Origin: an uncultured Bacteroidia bacterium
GTDB lineage: Bacteria > Bacteroidota > Bacteroidia > Bacteroidales > UBA932
Assembly (NCBI GenBank): GCA_902769525.1
Contig: CACXPG010000009.1
Coordinates: 20,160-84,159, forward strand
Direction: 5' to 3'
Length of the DNA: 64,000 bases
Shown: positions 9,440 through 17,556 of the stretch, in pieces
Layout of the letters: the number at the start of each line of letters is the position of its first letter
Position numbering within the stretch: position 1 is the stretch's first letter
The notes under the pieces: generated by a model
The model's input: the letters and a program-made list of their open reading frames with translations, nothing else
What the model was told of the DNA's origin: nothing
Database searches by the model: none
Program-made: the position numbers and the translations under genes

Positions 9440-10465
9440 TCAGGCCTGAAGAAACTCCCTCAGGCACTTTTCAAAGTAATCCGCCACCTCATCCACAGGC
9501 ATGTACAAACGTCCGCCGGATGCCCTTTCGTGACCTCCGCCGTTGAAATACTGCCTGCAAAGCCGGTTGACAGAAACGGCCCCTTTGCTCCGCAAAGATA
9601 CTTTAATAAATCCATCTACCTCCGTAAAAAGGGCAGAAATTTCAACTTCCTTTATTTTCAGGGGCAGATTGACGAATCCTTCAGAGTCCCCGTCGCGATA
9701 ATTGAACCGGTCTTTTGTCTTCTTGTCCAGGATCAGCACGGCGGCCTTGAGTTCCGGATACATTTTCATGTTGCACAGCAGCATCTGACCCATCAGCCTC
9801 ATCCTGTCCTCGGAGAAACTGTTCATTATCTCCATCTGGATGCGTTCCCTGTCAACACCGGCCTCAGCGATCTGGGACGCCATAAGGAAAGTGGAAGGAT
9901 AGACGGTATTGCAGAAATTGTTGGTATCCGTCATCATTCCGGTATACAGCGATGTCTTCGTCTGGAAAGGAACCGAAACATCCGGCATCGCCATAAGAAT
10001 CCACCAGGTAAGCTCGGAAGCGGAAGAGACCTCGGTTTCAGAGAAAACCAGGTCTGCAAACGGCTCCGGAGACGGATGGTGGTCTATCAGTACCTTTGGA
10101 GCCTTGGAGGCTGCTATTAGATCCCCCATCCCTTCAGTCCTGGACAGGTTGTTGAAATCCATGCATATAATAAGGTCTGCCCCCAAGATGGCTTCGCAAA
10201 CCTTGTCCTTCTGGCGGGAATAGACCAGAATGTCACCTGTATTGTGCATAAACTTCAGATAGTCCGGAAAGCTGTCCGGAACTATCATTATTCCAGTTTT
10301 GCCAAAAGCGGATTCAATCCAGGCTTCCATGCCGGTCAGGCACCCGATGCAGTCTCCGTCGGGGTTATGATGCCCGACTATTACTGTCTTTCTGTCTCCC
10401 GAACGGGACACCAGGCTGTAAAAACGCCCGACATTGTCAATATCAGCTATGTTTGGTGCTCCCAT
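9440..10465 (-). CDS. nrnA: DHH-DHHA1 phosphoesterase (NrnA-like nanoRNase/pAp phosphatase)
   Basis: 341 residues. Motif I is GHHNPDGDCIG (31-41), motif II MDFNNLSR near 118, and the diagnostic DHH is in VLIDHHPSP near 141. The C-terminal DHHA1 substrate domain ends with GGGHERASGGRL, typical of NrnA. These enzymes degrade 2-5 nt RNA fragments and dephosphorylate pAp; Bacteroidota lack Orn and commonly use this family. The gene heads the long minus-strand run. Its upstream region is shared with the divergent gene at 10566 and holds a -7-like box for this strand (minus TAATTTTG, 10481-10488). Confidence 0.92.
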   Translation of the reverse strand: MGAPNIADIDNVGRFYSLVSRSGDRKTVIVGHHNPDGDCIGCLTGMEAWIESAFGKTGIMIVPDSFPDYLKFMHNTGDILVYSRQKDKVCEAILGADLIICMDFNNLSRTEGMGDLIAASKAPKVLIDHHPSPEPFADLVFSETEVSSASELTWWILMAMPDVSVPFQTKTSLYTGMMTDTNNFCNTVYPSTFLMASQIAEAGVDRERIQMEIMNSFSEDRMRLMGQMLLCNMKMYPELKAAVLILDKKTKDRFNYRDGDSEGFVNLPLKIKEVEISALFTEVDGFIKVSLRSKGAVSVNRLCRQYFNGGGHERASGGRLYMPVDEVADYFEKCLREFLQA

Positions 10466-10495
10466 AATTCAATCGATGTGCAAAATTAAAAATAT

Positions 10496-10527
10496 ATTGC
10501 TTGATAGGAAGATTTTTTTTATTTTTG
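10496..10527 (+). promoter_or_regulatory. Promoter for the gene at 10566
   Basis: The -7 box TATTTTTG (10520-10527) matches the Bacteroidota consensus TAnnTTTG, and ATTG (10496-10499) lies 20 nt upstream in place of TTTG. The start codon follows 38 nt downstream. The box match is direct; promoter function is inferred. Confidence 0.6.
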
Positions 10528-10565
10528 CCTTGTTAATTGAACCGAAGATAATAAGAAACACAAAT

Positions 10566-11252
10566 ATGAGAAAGTTATTTACATTAGTTATTCTCCCTAT
10601 CATCATTATCCTCTTGGGATATCTGATCGTAAAGGGCGTGATGAAGCCTATCAAGTTCAACGAAGAAAGAGCAGCCAGAGAGGCTGTCGCCATCCAGAAG
10701 CTGAAGGATATCAGAGACCTCCAGGTGGCTTACAAGAACAAGTACGGCAAATTTGCATCTACACTGGATTCTCTTGCTGACTTCTACAAGAACGACAAGA
10801 TGGTCATTAACATGCAGATCGGATCTGTAAACGACTCCGCTATGGTTGCCCACACAGATGCCGTAAGAAACGCCAACAAGAAGAACAAGCTGACTGACAA
10901 GGATCTTTACGAACTTTACAAGAAAGGAGACCATAACCTTGTATTCTCCATCAAGAGCGAGATTCCTGTAAAGGACACCCTGCTCAAGAGAGAGGATTTC
11001 AACATCGACAAGCTTGCTGACATTCCATTCTCAAACGGCAAGAAGATTGAGATGAAGAGCATCGTTAAGCAGGTTTCAGGAGTTGATGTTCCTCTGTTTG
11101 AGGCCAATATTCCTTTCAACGATCTTCTCGCAGGCATGGATCACCAGCTTCTTGTCAACCTCAACAGCGAGAAAGACAAGCTGAACAAGTTCCCTGGCCT
11201 GAAGGTTGGAAGCATCGAGAACCCTAACAACAATGCAGGAAACTGGGAATAG
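10566..11252 (+). CDS. Membrane-anchored protein of unknown function
   Basis: 228 residues from ATG 10566; an upstream in-frame extension would run through the promoter and is unlikely. Residues 1-24 form one hydrophobic anchor (LVILPIIIILLGYLIVKG), followed by a periplasmic or extracytoplasmic part rich in Lys and Asp. A helix around VAIQKLKDIRDLQVAYKNKYGKFASTLDSL resembles the N-terminal helix of pilin-like or GspG-like proteins, which also begin with a hydrophobic helix and continue amphipathic; the type IV prepilin cleavage motif is absent. I do not recognise the family with certainty; related proteins are common conserved hypotheticals in Bacteroidales. It is a single-gene unit between its own promoter and an intrinsic terminator. 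Confidence 0.8.
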   Translation: MRKLFTLVILPIIIILLGYLIVKGVMKPIKFNEERAAREAVAIQKLKDIRDLQVAYKNKYGKFASTLDSLADFYKNDKMVINMQIGSVNDSAMVAHTDAVRNANKKNKLTDKDLYELYKKGDHNLVFSIKSEIPVKDTLLKREDFNIDKLADIPFSNGKKIEMKSIVKQVSGVDVPLFEANIPFNDLLAGMDHQLLVNLNSEKDKLNKFPGLKVGSIENPNNNAGNWE

Positions 11253-11269
11253 TCCCCAAACAAATCTTA

Positions 11270-11297
11270 GAAGGTGGTCTTCGGGCCACCTTTTTTT
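11270..11297 (+). terminator. Intrinsic terminator after the 10566 gene
   Basis: AAGGTGG (11271-11277) pairs with CCACCTT (11286-11292) around an 8-nt loop and runs straight into a T tract ending at 11297. It lies 18 nt after the stop. Confidence 0.9.
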
Positions 11298-11325
11298 GTA
11301 AATTGCACTGCATATTTGAACACCA

Positions 11326-11841
11326 ATGGCAGATTACTCTTCAACATCCCTTTTCACACTGGTTCCGGAGGGCTTCGCTGATGACCGTTCCGGGGAGAAG
11401 ATTCTCAGAGACCTTTTCGGCCTGGACTCTTCCTACACTGTCCGGTCTGCAGAAGTTCCTCAGTACGGAGCCGTCTTGCTGTATGCCTGGGAGAAGGCAA
11501 CCGGCTCAGGCATAGTTCCTTCAGAGAGCATAAAGCCCCTTGTGCTCAAGCAGCTCAAAGACCTTTCCGCCCTCAGCGAGCACAACAAGCTGATTATGGA
11601 TTTTGACATCTCGAAGAAAAGGACAACTCTTCTGCTGGCCGAAGGCGAACGCCTGATAACGGCCAACAGCTTCCATACGGTTGACATTCCTTCTGCCATC
11701 TACTATATGCTTGAAATACTTCACAAGAGCCAGATAAATCCTCAGCAGACCACTCTGCATTTCAGCGGAAAGGCAGACGATGGAGAGCTCAATACTCTCA
11801 AGTCATACGTCAAGGATGTAAGATTGAGAATGCAGCAATGA
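11326..11841 (+). CDS. DUF3822-like protein upstream of rsmD
   Basis: 171 residues, no signal or membrane segment. Content is ordinary cytosolic: hydrophobic strands alternating with helices, for example GAVLLYAWEKATG, LIMDFDISKKRTTLLLAEGERLI and TTLHFSGKADDGEL. In Bacteroidota the gene before rsmD usually encodes a DUF3822 protein with an actin/ASKHA-like fold; the strand pattern and the 4-nt ATGA overlap with rsmD support that assignment. It is shorter than the roughly 250-residue members I know, so the N-terminal subdomain may be reduced. Function unknown; the tight overlap suggests translational coupling to the methyltransferase. Confidence 0.65.
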   Translation: MADYSSTSLFTLVPEGFADDRSGEKILRDLFGLDSSYTVRSAEVPQYGAVLLYAWEKATGSGIVPSESIKPLVLKQLKDLSALSEHNKLIMDFDISKKRTTLLLAEGERLITANSFHTVDIPSAIYYMLEILHKSQINPQQTTLHFSGKADDGELNTLKSYVKDVRLRMQQ

Positions 11842-12374
11842 GAATAATCGGAGGAAGACTTAAAGGAAAGACCATCAACCCGCCTGCAGGCTATCCTGCC
11901 AGGCCTACCACCGATTTTGCCAAGGAAGGGCTGTTCAACATTCTGGAAAGCGAATACGAGCTGGAAGGATTCAGCCTCCTGGACCTTTTCGGAGGAACGG
12001 GAAGCATTAGCGCCGAATTCATCTCCAGAGGCGGGAAAGAAGCCATTTGCGTGGAAATGAACCGCAAGAACGCCTCTTTCATCAGCAAGATGCACAAAGG
12101 CCTCGGGCTGAAGGAAATCCGTACCGTCCACAGCAATGTTTTCGATTTCCTGGATATCTGCAACCGCACTTTCGACTTCATTTTCGCCGATCCGCCATAC
12201 AAACTTGAAGGAATAGATACCCTTCCGGACAAGGTTTTCAGCCGCGAAAACCCTATCCTGAGCGGCCAGGGATACTTTATCCTGGAGCACGGGGGAGACT
12301 ATGACTTTTCGTCTCATCCCCACTTTGTGAAAGAGAGGCATTATGGAAACGTGCATTTTTCATTTTTTTCCTGA
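11838..12374 (+). CDS. rsmD: 16S rRNA (guanine(966)-N(2))-methyltransferase
   Basis: 178 residues. The start MRIIGGRLKGKTI with the basic RPTTDFAKEGLFNIL segment is the RsmD hallmark. The SAM site LLDLFGGTGSISAEFISRG is near residues 47-65 and the catalytic tetrapeptide DPPY is near 119, as in N2-guanine methyltransferases. It methylates G966 of 16S rRNA during 30S assembly. Its ATG overlaps the stop of the preceding gene as ATGA. The stop lies 6 nt before the -33 box of the tRNA-Asp promoter. Confidence 0.93.
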   Translation: MRIIGGRLKGKTINPPAGYPARPTTDFAKEGLFNILESEYELEGFSLLDLFGGTGSISAEFISRGGKEAICVEMNRKNASFISKMHKGLGLKEIRTVHSNVFDFLDICNRTFDFIFADPPYKLEGIDTLPDKVFSRENPILSGQGYFILEHGGDYDFSSHPHFVKERHYGNVHFSFFS

Positions 12375-12380
12375 AAACAG

Positions 12381-12411
12381 TTTGCACTTTTCAAAAAGAT
12401 ATCTATATTTG
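12381..12411 (+). promoter_or_regulatory. Promoter of tRNA-Asp
   Basis: A perfect Bacteroidota promoter: TTTG at 12381-12384, a 19-nt spacer, and TATATTTG at 12404-12411. The mature tRNA begins 18 nt further on. Confidence 0.85.
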
Positions 12412-12429
12412 CACTCCCAAAACGGAACT

Positions 12430-12504
12430 GGTGCGTTAGTTCAGCTTGGTTAGAATGCCTGCCTGTCACGCAGGAGGTCACGAGTTCGAGTCTCGTACGC
12501 ACCG
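12430..12504 (+). tRNA. tRNA-Asp (GTC)
   Basis: Acceptor arms GGTGCGT and ACGCACC pair fully over 7 bp with discriminator G. The anticodon stem CCTGC/GCAGG encloses loop CTGTCAC with anticodon GTC at 12465-12467, and the T arm contains GTTCGAGTC. CCA is not encoded. Confidence 0.97.
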
Positions 12505-12510
12505 CAAAAT

Positions 12511-12546
12511 AAAGCCCTTGCAGATATGCAGGGGCTTTTCTTTTTT
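12511..12546 (+). terminator. Intrinsic terminator of tRNA-Asp
   Basis: AAGCCCTTGCA and TGCAGGGGCTT form an 11-bp stem with one mismatch around GATA, followed by a T-rich run. Confidence 0.88.
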
Positions 12547-12572
12547 GCTTTCCCATCGCTGAGCAAAGGAGC

Positions 12573-14321
12573 CTATTCTATCTTCACTCCCCTCTCGGCC
12601 AGGATCTTAAGGCCGATGTCCTTGAGCTTGAATTTCTGGATCTTGCCGCTTCCGGTAAGAGGATACTCTTCCACGATAAACACGTATTTAGGTATCTTGA
12701 ACCTGGAAATCTTTCCCATGCAGAAATCCTTCACCAGCTCTTCAGTCAGCTTCGCCCCTTCCTTAGGAATGATGTAGGCTGCCACAACCTCGCCGTATTT
12801 CTTGGAAGGAAGTCCTGCAACCTGGACATCCTGGACACCCGGAAGATGATACAGGAACTCTTCTATCTCCCTCGGGTAAATATTCTCTCCGCCTCTGATT
12901 ATCATATCCTTGATCCTGCCGGTTACCCTGAAGTTTCCGTTCTCGTCCAGATAGCCGAGGTCTCCGGAATGAAGCCATCCGTCCTTGTCGATGGTCTCAG
13001 CCGTAGCTTCCGGATTATTGTAGTATCCGGCCATGTTGTTGTAGCCACGGTTGCAGAATTCCCCTATCTCCCCCACATCGCAGAAACGCCCGGTTCCCGG
13101 CTCGATTATCTTGACTTCCGTATGCTCGAACTCGTAGCCTACCGTTGTGCATCTCTCCTCGAAAGACTGCTCGTATCTGGTGTGAGTCATTCCAGGGGAA
13201 GCCTCCGTCAGGCCGTAAACGCTGGTAACCCTCATAAACATCTTGTCCTCCACCTCGCGCATAAGCTCTATCGGGCAGAGGGCCCCGGCCATGATTCCTA
13301 CCCTCAGGCTCCTCATGTTGAACATCTTGAACATAGGGTGAGTGAGCATCGCGATATACATCGTGGGCACTCCATATACAGACGTGCACCTTTCGCGGTG
13401 AATGGAAGCCAGCACCACCAGAGGGTCGAACCTCTCCACCATTATCTGGGTGCAGCCGTGGGTGATGACGTTCATCGTGGCCAGCACAATTCCAAAGCAG
13501 TGGAAAAGCGGAACGCAGCAGCAAAGTTTGTCTGAAGAGGAGAAAAGCATGTGCTCGCCGGTCAGAAAACCGTTGTTGGTAATGTTGCGGTGAGTGAGCA
13601 TCACTCCTTTAGGGAAACCTGTCGTCCCCGATGTGTACTGCATATTGACAACATCGTTGCACTTAACCTCGGATTTCAGCCTGTCAAGTTCAGTGTCATC
13701 TGTGTTTTCGCCGAGGATGAGAAGTTCCTGGGTGTTGTACATTCCGCGGTACTTTTCCTGGCCTATGAATACCACGTTCTTCATACAAGGGAAACGGCTG
13801 CTCTCCAGTTTGCCTCTCTCGCATTCCCTGAGTTCGGGCAGCATCTTGTAGGTCATTCCGAGAAAATCCGTATCCCTGTCGCGGTCTATGATGCACAGAG
13901 TGTGAAGGTCAGCGTCCTTGCACAGATACTCCAGCTCGTTCTGCTGATAATTCGTGTTAACGGTAACGCACACCGCTCCAATCTTGGCGCAGGCATACAT
14001 AACCGTCAGCCAGTCAGGTACATTTGTCGCCCAGATGCCCACGTGAGTTCCACGGGTCACGCCTATCCCTATGAATCCTTTCGCCAAAGTGTCCACGCGA
14101 TGGTTCAGCTGGGCGTAAGTGAACCTCAGGTCACGGTCAGAATAGACCAGCGCCTCTTTGTCCGGACATTCGCCCGCCCATTTTTCCAGCCACTGGCCGA
14201 TAGTCCTGTCAGAAAGCGGAAGTTCGCGGTTCTTCCTTTTGAGACGGCTTTGTATATCCGCCAGAATATCGGAGACCCTGCGGGAAGCGTTGTCTCGTAT
14301 CTCCTTGATTCTTTTTACCAT
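12573..14321 (-). CDS. AMP-forming acyl-CoA synthetase
   Basis: 582 residues of the ANL superfamily. The P-loop-like motif YTSGTTGFPKG is near residue 227, the adenylate motif YGLTEASPG near 372, and the hinge-side GRIKDMIIRGGENIYPREIEEF near 467-485; the C-terminal catalytic lysine motif GSGKIQKFKL is present. It activates a carboxylic acid, probably a medium or long fatty acid, to acyl-AMP and then acyl-CoA. Chain-length specificity cannot be read by eye, so I give no symbol. It lies 19 nt downstream of an HTH-cupin regulator gene, and in Bacteroidota this pair is often adjacent, which suggests that the regulator responds to the acid or the CoA ester. Confidence 0.92.
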   Translation of the reverse strand: MVKRIKEIRDNASRRVSDILADIQSRLKRKNRELPLSDRTIGQWLEKWAGECPDKEALVYSDRDLRFTYAQLNHRVDTLAKGFIGIGVTRGTHVGIWATNVPDWLTVMYACAKIGAVCVTVNTNYQQNELEYLCKDADLHTLCIIDRDRDTDFLGMTYKMLPELRECERGKLESSRFPCMKNVVFIGQEKYRGMYNTQELLILGENTDDTELDRLKSEVKCNDVVNMQYTSGTTGFPKGVMLTHRNITNNGFLTGEHMLFSSSDKLCCCVPLFHCFGIVLATMNVITHGCTQIMVERFDPLVVLASIHRERCTSVYGVPTMYIAMLTHPMFKMFNMRSLRVGIMAGALCPIELMREVEDKMFMRVTSVYGLTEASPGMTHTRYEQSFEERCTTVGYEFEHTEVKIIEPGTGRFCDVGEIGEFCNRGYNNMAGYYNNPEATAETIDKDGWLHSGDLGYLDENGNFRVTGRIKDMIIRGGENIYPREIEEFLYHLPGVQDVQVAGLPSKKYGEVVAAYIIPKEGAKLTEELVKDFCMGKISRFKIPKYVFIVEEYPLTGSGKIQKFKLKDIGLKILAERGVKIE

Positions 14322-14340
14322 AGCAGAAAAGTGATTTTGG

Positions 14341-14916
14341 CTATGCAGGGAAATATGTCACTGCGAGAATCTTGCAAGGCTTCTTCTTGAGAGCCGAAGC
14401 AAGGTGATGGGGAACTATTGAATCATAATATATGCTTTGCCCTGGCTTGAGAGTGTAGACCTGCTTCCCGTATCCTACTTCAAGCTTGCCGTCGAGAACA
14501 AGAAGGAACTCTTCCCCCTCGTGAGATTTATAGAATTTCCTGCCACCAGCCGGGTCCAGGATAATCACGGTAGCGTCCATCTGTCTGTTTTTCTTCTGCG
14601 ATGAGAGAGAAAAGAAATGCATGTGGTCTCTTCCGGCGCTTCGGCCGCGGATGCCGTTCACCCTTCTCCTTGACTTGAGAGAAGAAACAACCGGGGAAAG
14701 GTCTTCCTCCCCGTCCAGAAAAGTTCCTGTTCTGATTCCTAATACTTTTGAAATCTTAGACACATTCCCAAGATTTGGTGTATCATCATCATTTTCAATC
14801 TCTTTCAGATAAGATTTGCTTAGTCCGGTTTCTTTCTTGATATCTTCAACCGTCATTTTCTTGGCTTCACGGACCGATTTAATCCGGTTCCCAATTTTAG
14901 TGTCAACCCTGTTCAT
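14341..14916 (-). CDS. XRE-family regulator with C-terminal cupin domain
   Basis: 191 residues from ATG 14914-14916, preceded by AAGGAAAG; an in-frame start 32 codons upstream would give a hydrophobic tail that does not fit. Residues 10-65 form an XRE helix-turn-helix (IGNRIKSVREAKKMTVEDIKKETGLSKSYLKEIEN). Residues about 105-190 form a cupin with EGEEFLLVLDGKLEVGYG, LKPGQSIYYDSIVPHHLAS: one Glu and one His of the usual metal set are visible. This layout matches the PuuR/SutR type of small-molecule-sensing regulators. It probably controls the downstream acyl-CoA ligase and itself. Confidence 0.9.
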   Translation of the reverse strand: MNRVDTKIGNRIKSVREAKKMTVEDIKKETGLSKSYLKEIENDDDTPNLGNVSKISKVLGIRTGTFLDGEEDLSPVVSSLKSRRRVNGIRGRSAGRDHMHFFSLSSQKKNRQMDATVIILDPAGGRKFYKSHEGEEFLLVLDGKLEVGYGKQVYTLKPGQSIYYDSIVPHHLASALKKKPCKILAVTYFPA

Positions 14917-14976
14917 TGTACTTTCCTTATAAAACGAAGCAATTTTAATAAAAAATTCTCTAACAGTAGACAAATT

Positions 14977-15096
14977 GCATACCAAAAAGCTGTATAAACA
15001 AGTTTTTAACATTTATTTTCAGGTTAACAATTTGCAAGCATTGCAACCAATTCAAAAAAATTCTATCTTAGATGTGGATTTAAAACGCATACCAAA
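14977..15096. promoter_or_regulatory. Candidate operators between the divergent regulator genes
   Basis: The intergenic region between the HTH-cupin gene and the lysR-type gene carries GCATACCAAA twice, at 14977-14986 and 15087-15096, and two TTGCAA palindromes separated by 3 nt at 15032-15046. The repeats are seen directly; that they bind either regulator is inferred. Confidence 0.4.
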
Positions 15097-15113
15097 TCAC
15101 CGAAAAGGCCAAT

Positions 15114-16031
15114 ATGGATTTCAGACTGAAAGTTTTTGCCACGGCAGCCCATACCCTCAACTACAGCCGGACAGCCCAGCAGCTCGGCATTTCACAGCCG
15201 TCAGTAAGCACACACATAAAACTGCTGGAGAAAGAACTTGGGGTACAGCTTTTCTCCAGACAGGGAAAGGGCTTTGTCCTCACCTACAGCGGAGAGCTTC
15301 TTCTCCAAAAGGCGGAAAAGATACTTTCGCTTTACGACGAGCTGCATCAGGAGGCCGCCTTGATGTCCAATGTCACAGAAAGGTCTCTTGCCATTGAGAT
15401 ACCAAAGGCCATATACTTTGGAATATTCCCCGACTTTGCCGCAGACTGGTGCCGGCTGTCCCCAAAAAGCACCATCCATCACATCGCCCAGGACACTTCA
15501 GCCTCCAGGAAAACTCCCCAAAAACAGGCTGACGCCGTCATTAGCGCTTCTATAAACATCGGCGGGGAAAACCATTTCTTCACAGATACACTTCTGGCTG
15601 TAACTCCTTCAAGGATAAAGGAAGACCAGTATTATGACATCGCCGAGACAAAACTCCTGCTGTATGAAGGAGACCCTGAGACCTCCGCAGACATAACCGC
15701 CCTGATTTCGGCAGCCGGCCTGAATCCCCAGACACTCACAGTCTCTGCCACAATGAAAGACCCTGTCTCTGCGATCAAGTTTCTTGTGGAGTACGGGAAA
15801 GGTTCGGCGATAGCTTCCACGCCGCTGGTCTGCTTCCTGTGGAAAAGCCAGGCCGGTGAACTTCTTAGAAAAGGGACACTGAAGACAATATCGCTGACAG
15901 AGATGTCAGAAACTCCCGCTGTAAGAAGGAACTACAATCTTTATCCAGGAAACGCGCCGGGCGGAAAGGACGCCTTCGCCGGGCTTATGGAATTTGCCAG
16001 GGGGTGGGCAAAAAAGAAGCTACTCGTCTAG
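15114..16031 (+). CDS. LysR-family transcriptional regulator
   Basis: 305 residues. The N-terminal winged helix-turn-helix is standard: [48 protein letters not shown], residues 2-50. The rest is a two-lobed periplasmic-binding-like effector domain, for example [22 protein letters not shown], though it lacks strong similarity to any LysR subgroup I can name. It is transcribed away from the HTH-cupin gene across a 197-nt region. Its last 12 nt overlap the end of the convergent acetyltransferase gene. Ligand unknown. Confidence 0.92.
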   Translation: MDFRLKVFATAAHTLNYSRTAQQLGISQPSVSTHIKLLEKELGVQLFSRQGKGFVLTYSGELLLQKAEKILSLYDELHQEAALMSNVTERSLAIEIPKAIYFGIFPDFAADWCRLSPKSTIHHIAQDTSASRKTPQKQADAVISASINIGGENHFFTDTLLAVTPSRIKEDQYYDIAETKLLLYEGDPETSADITALISAAGLNPQTLTVSATMKDPVSAIKFLVEYGKGSAIASTPLVCFLWKSQAGELLRKGTLKTISLTEMSETPAVRRNYNLYPGNAPGGKDAFAGLMEFARGWAKKKLLV

Positions 16032-16613
16032 CCTGTAGACCGTATTATTGTAAAGCTTGTACTTCTGTCCGCTTTCCGGGCACTGTGCAATCTGCTCTCC
16101 GTCTTTGTTCTTCTTGAAAATAAGGCGGCAGCCCCTCTCGCTCATCCAGCCTATCTGACGGGCCGGATTGCCGACAACAAGCGCGTATGGAAGCACATCT
16201 TTTGTAATCACCGCGCCGGCCCCGATAAAAGCGTATTCTCCGATGTTGTGACCGCACACGATCGTAGCGTTTGCCCCTATTGTCGCACCCTTGCCCACCA
16301 CAGTCCTGCGGTAGCAGTCCCTGCGGCTGACAGCGCTTCTGGGATTTGTCACATTGGTGAAAACGCAGCTCGGCCCCAGAAAGACATCATCCCCGCAAAC
16401 AACTCCTGTATAGACAGATACGTTGTTCTGCACCTTGCAGTTTCTCCCGAGGGTGACACCCGGGGAAATAACCACGTTCTGCCCGATGTTGCACATCTCC
16501 CCGACAACCGCCCCCTCCATAATGTGGGAGAAGTGCCAGATCTTTGTTCCGTCACCGATGGAACATCCCTCATCAATCACCGCCGTAGGGTGAGCAAAAT
16601 ACTTTTCTTCCAT
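16020..16613 (-). CDS. Hexapeptide N-acetyltransferase, WbpD-like
   Basis: 197 residues of the left-handed beta-helix family. Hexapeptide repeats run from about residue 10 to 165 ([50 protein letters not shown]). The opening [25 protein letters not shown] and the [13 protein letters not shown] segment match WbpD/WlbB, which acetylates the 3-amino group of UDP-2-acetamido-3-amino-2,3-dideoxy-glucuronate for surface polysaccharides. The C-terminal tail [22 protein letters not shown] is also typical. It is isolated from other sugar genes, so the substrate stays an inference. A -7-like box CAAATATA on the plus strand (16618-16625) faces it. Confidence 0.88.
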   Translation of the reverse strand: MEEKYFAHPTAVIDEGCSIGDGTKIWHFSHIMEGAVVGEMCNIGQNVVISPGVTLGRNCKVQNNVSVYTGVVCGDDVFLGPSCVFTNVTNPRSAVSRRDCYRRTVVGKGATIGANATIVCGHNIGEYAFIGAGAVITKDVLPYALVVGNPARQIGWMSERGCRLIFKKNKDGEQIAQCPESGQKYKLYNNTVYRLDE

Positions 16614-16668
16614 ACAACAAATATAATCTTTTATTGCTATTTTTGGAATATCTAAGGAACATCACAAA

Positions 16669-17037
16669 ATGAAGAAGGTATCATACTATCTGGCAAAAGT
16701 GTCCTGCGCAGTATGCTCTCTGATACTGATCGCGGCTATATCCGGCTGCTCCGGCAAAAAGTCCGGCAAGGCCACCAATAAGGCAGATGCCCAGACAGAA
16801 GTCAGCACCCAGGACAGCAAGTCCGAATCCCAAAAGGCAAAGGAAGAGGACCAGATGGAGAAGGACCGCCAGAAACTCTACGATATGCGTAGAAAATACC
16901 GCGAAATGGCCAGAGAGCTTGATTACATCGCCGATCCGAGAGAAAGGGGCAGACATTCCGACAAGATGCAGAGCCTCAACCAGCAGATTGGAGATTTGGA
17001 GATCTATATGCTCCAGAAATACGGGAAACCATTTTGA
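16669..17037 (+). CDS. Small lipoprotein with coiled region
   Basis: 122 residues. A long N-terminal signal ends with the lipobox AISGC (Cys27). The mature part is very hydrophilic: a Lys/Ser/Glu-rich spacer followed by a likely helical region from about 65 to 115 (DRQKLYDMRRKYREMARELDYIADPRERGRHSDKMQSLNQQIGDLEIYMLQKY is one predicted helix-rich segment, quoted in parts: DRQKLYDMRRKYREMAREL and LNQQIGDLEIYMLQKYG). No family recognised. A -7-like TATTTTTG lies at 16638-16645, 23 nt before the start. Envelope location is likely; role unknown. Confidence 0.75.
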   Translation: MKKVSYYLAKVSCAVCSLILIAAISGCSGKKSGKATNKADAQTEVSTQDSKSESQKAKEEDQMEKDRQKLYDMRRKYREMARELDYIADPRERGRHSDKMQSLNQQIGDLEIYMLQKYGKPF

Positions 17038-17058
17038 CAATAAATAATTCTCAGCGAT

Positions 17059-17298
17059 ATGGCACTCATTAAATGCAAAGAATGCGGAAAGGAAATTTCC
17101 GACCTGGCAGCAAGCTGCCCCCATTGCGGAGCTCCCCTGAAGGCTGCAGCCACCTCCCCTCAGCCTAATTACCAGCAGCAAGTTATTGACCAGCAGAAGG
17201 CTCAGCAGAAGAGTATGATGAAGACGATGCTGTTCAGCACTCTTATCAGTTCCGCCATTTCATTTATCACCAGTCTTTTCTACCGCCGCAGATTCTAG
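17059..17298 (+). CDS. Zinc-ribbon protein with C-terminal membrane helix
   Basis: 79 residues. Two CxxC pairs, CKEC (5-8 region) and CPHC (about 20-23), form a zinc ribbon of the zinc_ribbon_2 type at the N-terminus. A Gln-rich linker follows, then one hydrophobic segment (MLFSTLISSAISFITSLFY) and a basic end RRRF, so the ribbon probably faces the cytosol. It is 21 nt downstream of the small lipoprotein gene. Small zinc-ribbon tail-anchored proteins of this kind are common and mostly uncharacterised. Confidence 0.75.
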   Translation: MALIKCKECGKEISDLAASCPHCGAPLKAAATSPQPNYQQQVIDQQKAQQKSMMKTMLFSTLISSAISFITSLFYRRRF

Positions 17299-17322
17299 GT
17301 TTCTGAAGTCTGTAAAAAACAG

Positions 17323-17550
17323 GTGAAAGATTATCGCCAAACTAAAGTATATATTAGTAAAAGCGATAACGATATGATTGGTTTTATCACCTGTTTGCTT
17401 GTATATTCACTTGGCATCAAGCTTTCCCTGGATTTTGGAATGACAACTGTTCCTGCCATATTCTGGCCGGTTGTAGCTGCCGGAATAGTGGTTGCCGCGT
17501 TTCTAGATCTGGTGGATTATGTTGTCAAGTATCTTAAAAACAACCCTTAA
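17323..17550 (+). CDS. Small membrane protein, unknown
   Basis: 75 residues from a GTG at 17323; an ATG at codon 18 (17374) would leave 58 residues and is equally possible. Two hydrophobic segments (MIGFITCLLVYSLGIKL and IFWPVVAAGIVVAAFLDLV) suggest two membrane passes, ending in a basic YVVKYLKNNP. I do not recognise a family. It ends 6 nt before the convergent KilA-N gene. Confidence 0.5.
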   Translation: MKDYRQTKVYISKSDNDMIGFITCLLVYSLGIKLSLDFGMTTVPAIFWPVVAAGIVVAAFLDLVDYVVKYLKNNP

Positions 17551-17556
17551 CATTCA

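Noticed and set aside
10434..10565. N-terminal extension of the 10566 gene with its own start
   Set aside because: The stretch covers the promoter boxes and its residues look like translated AT-rich leader.
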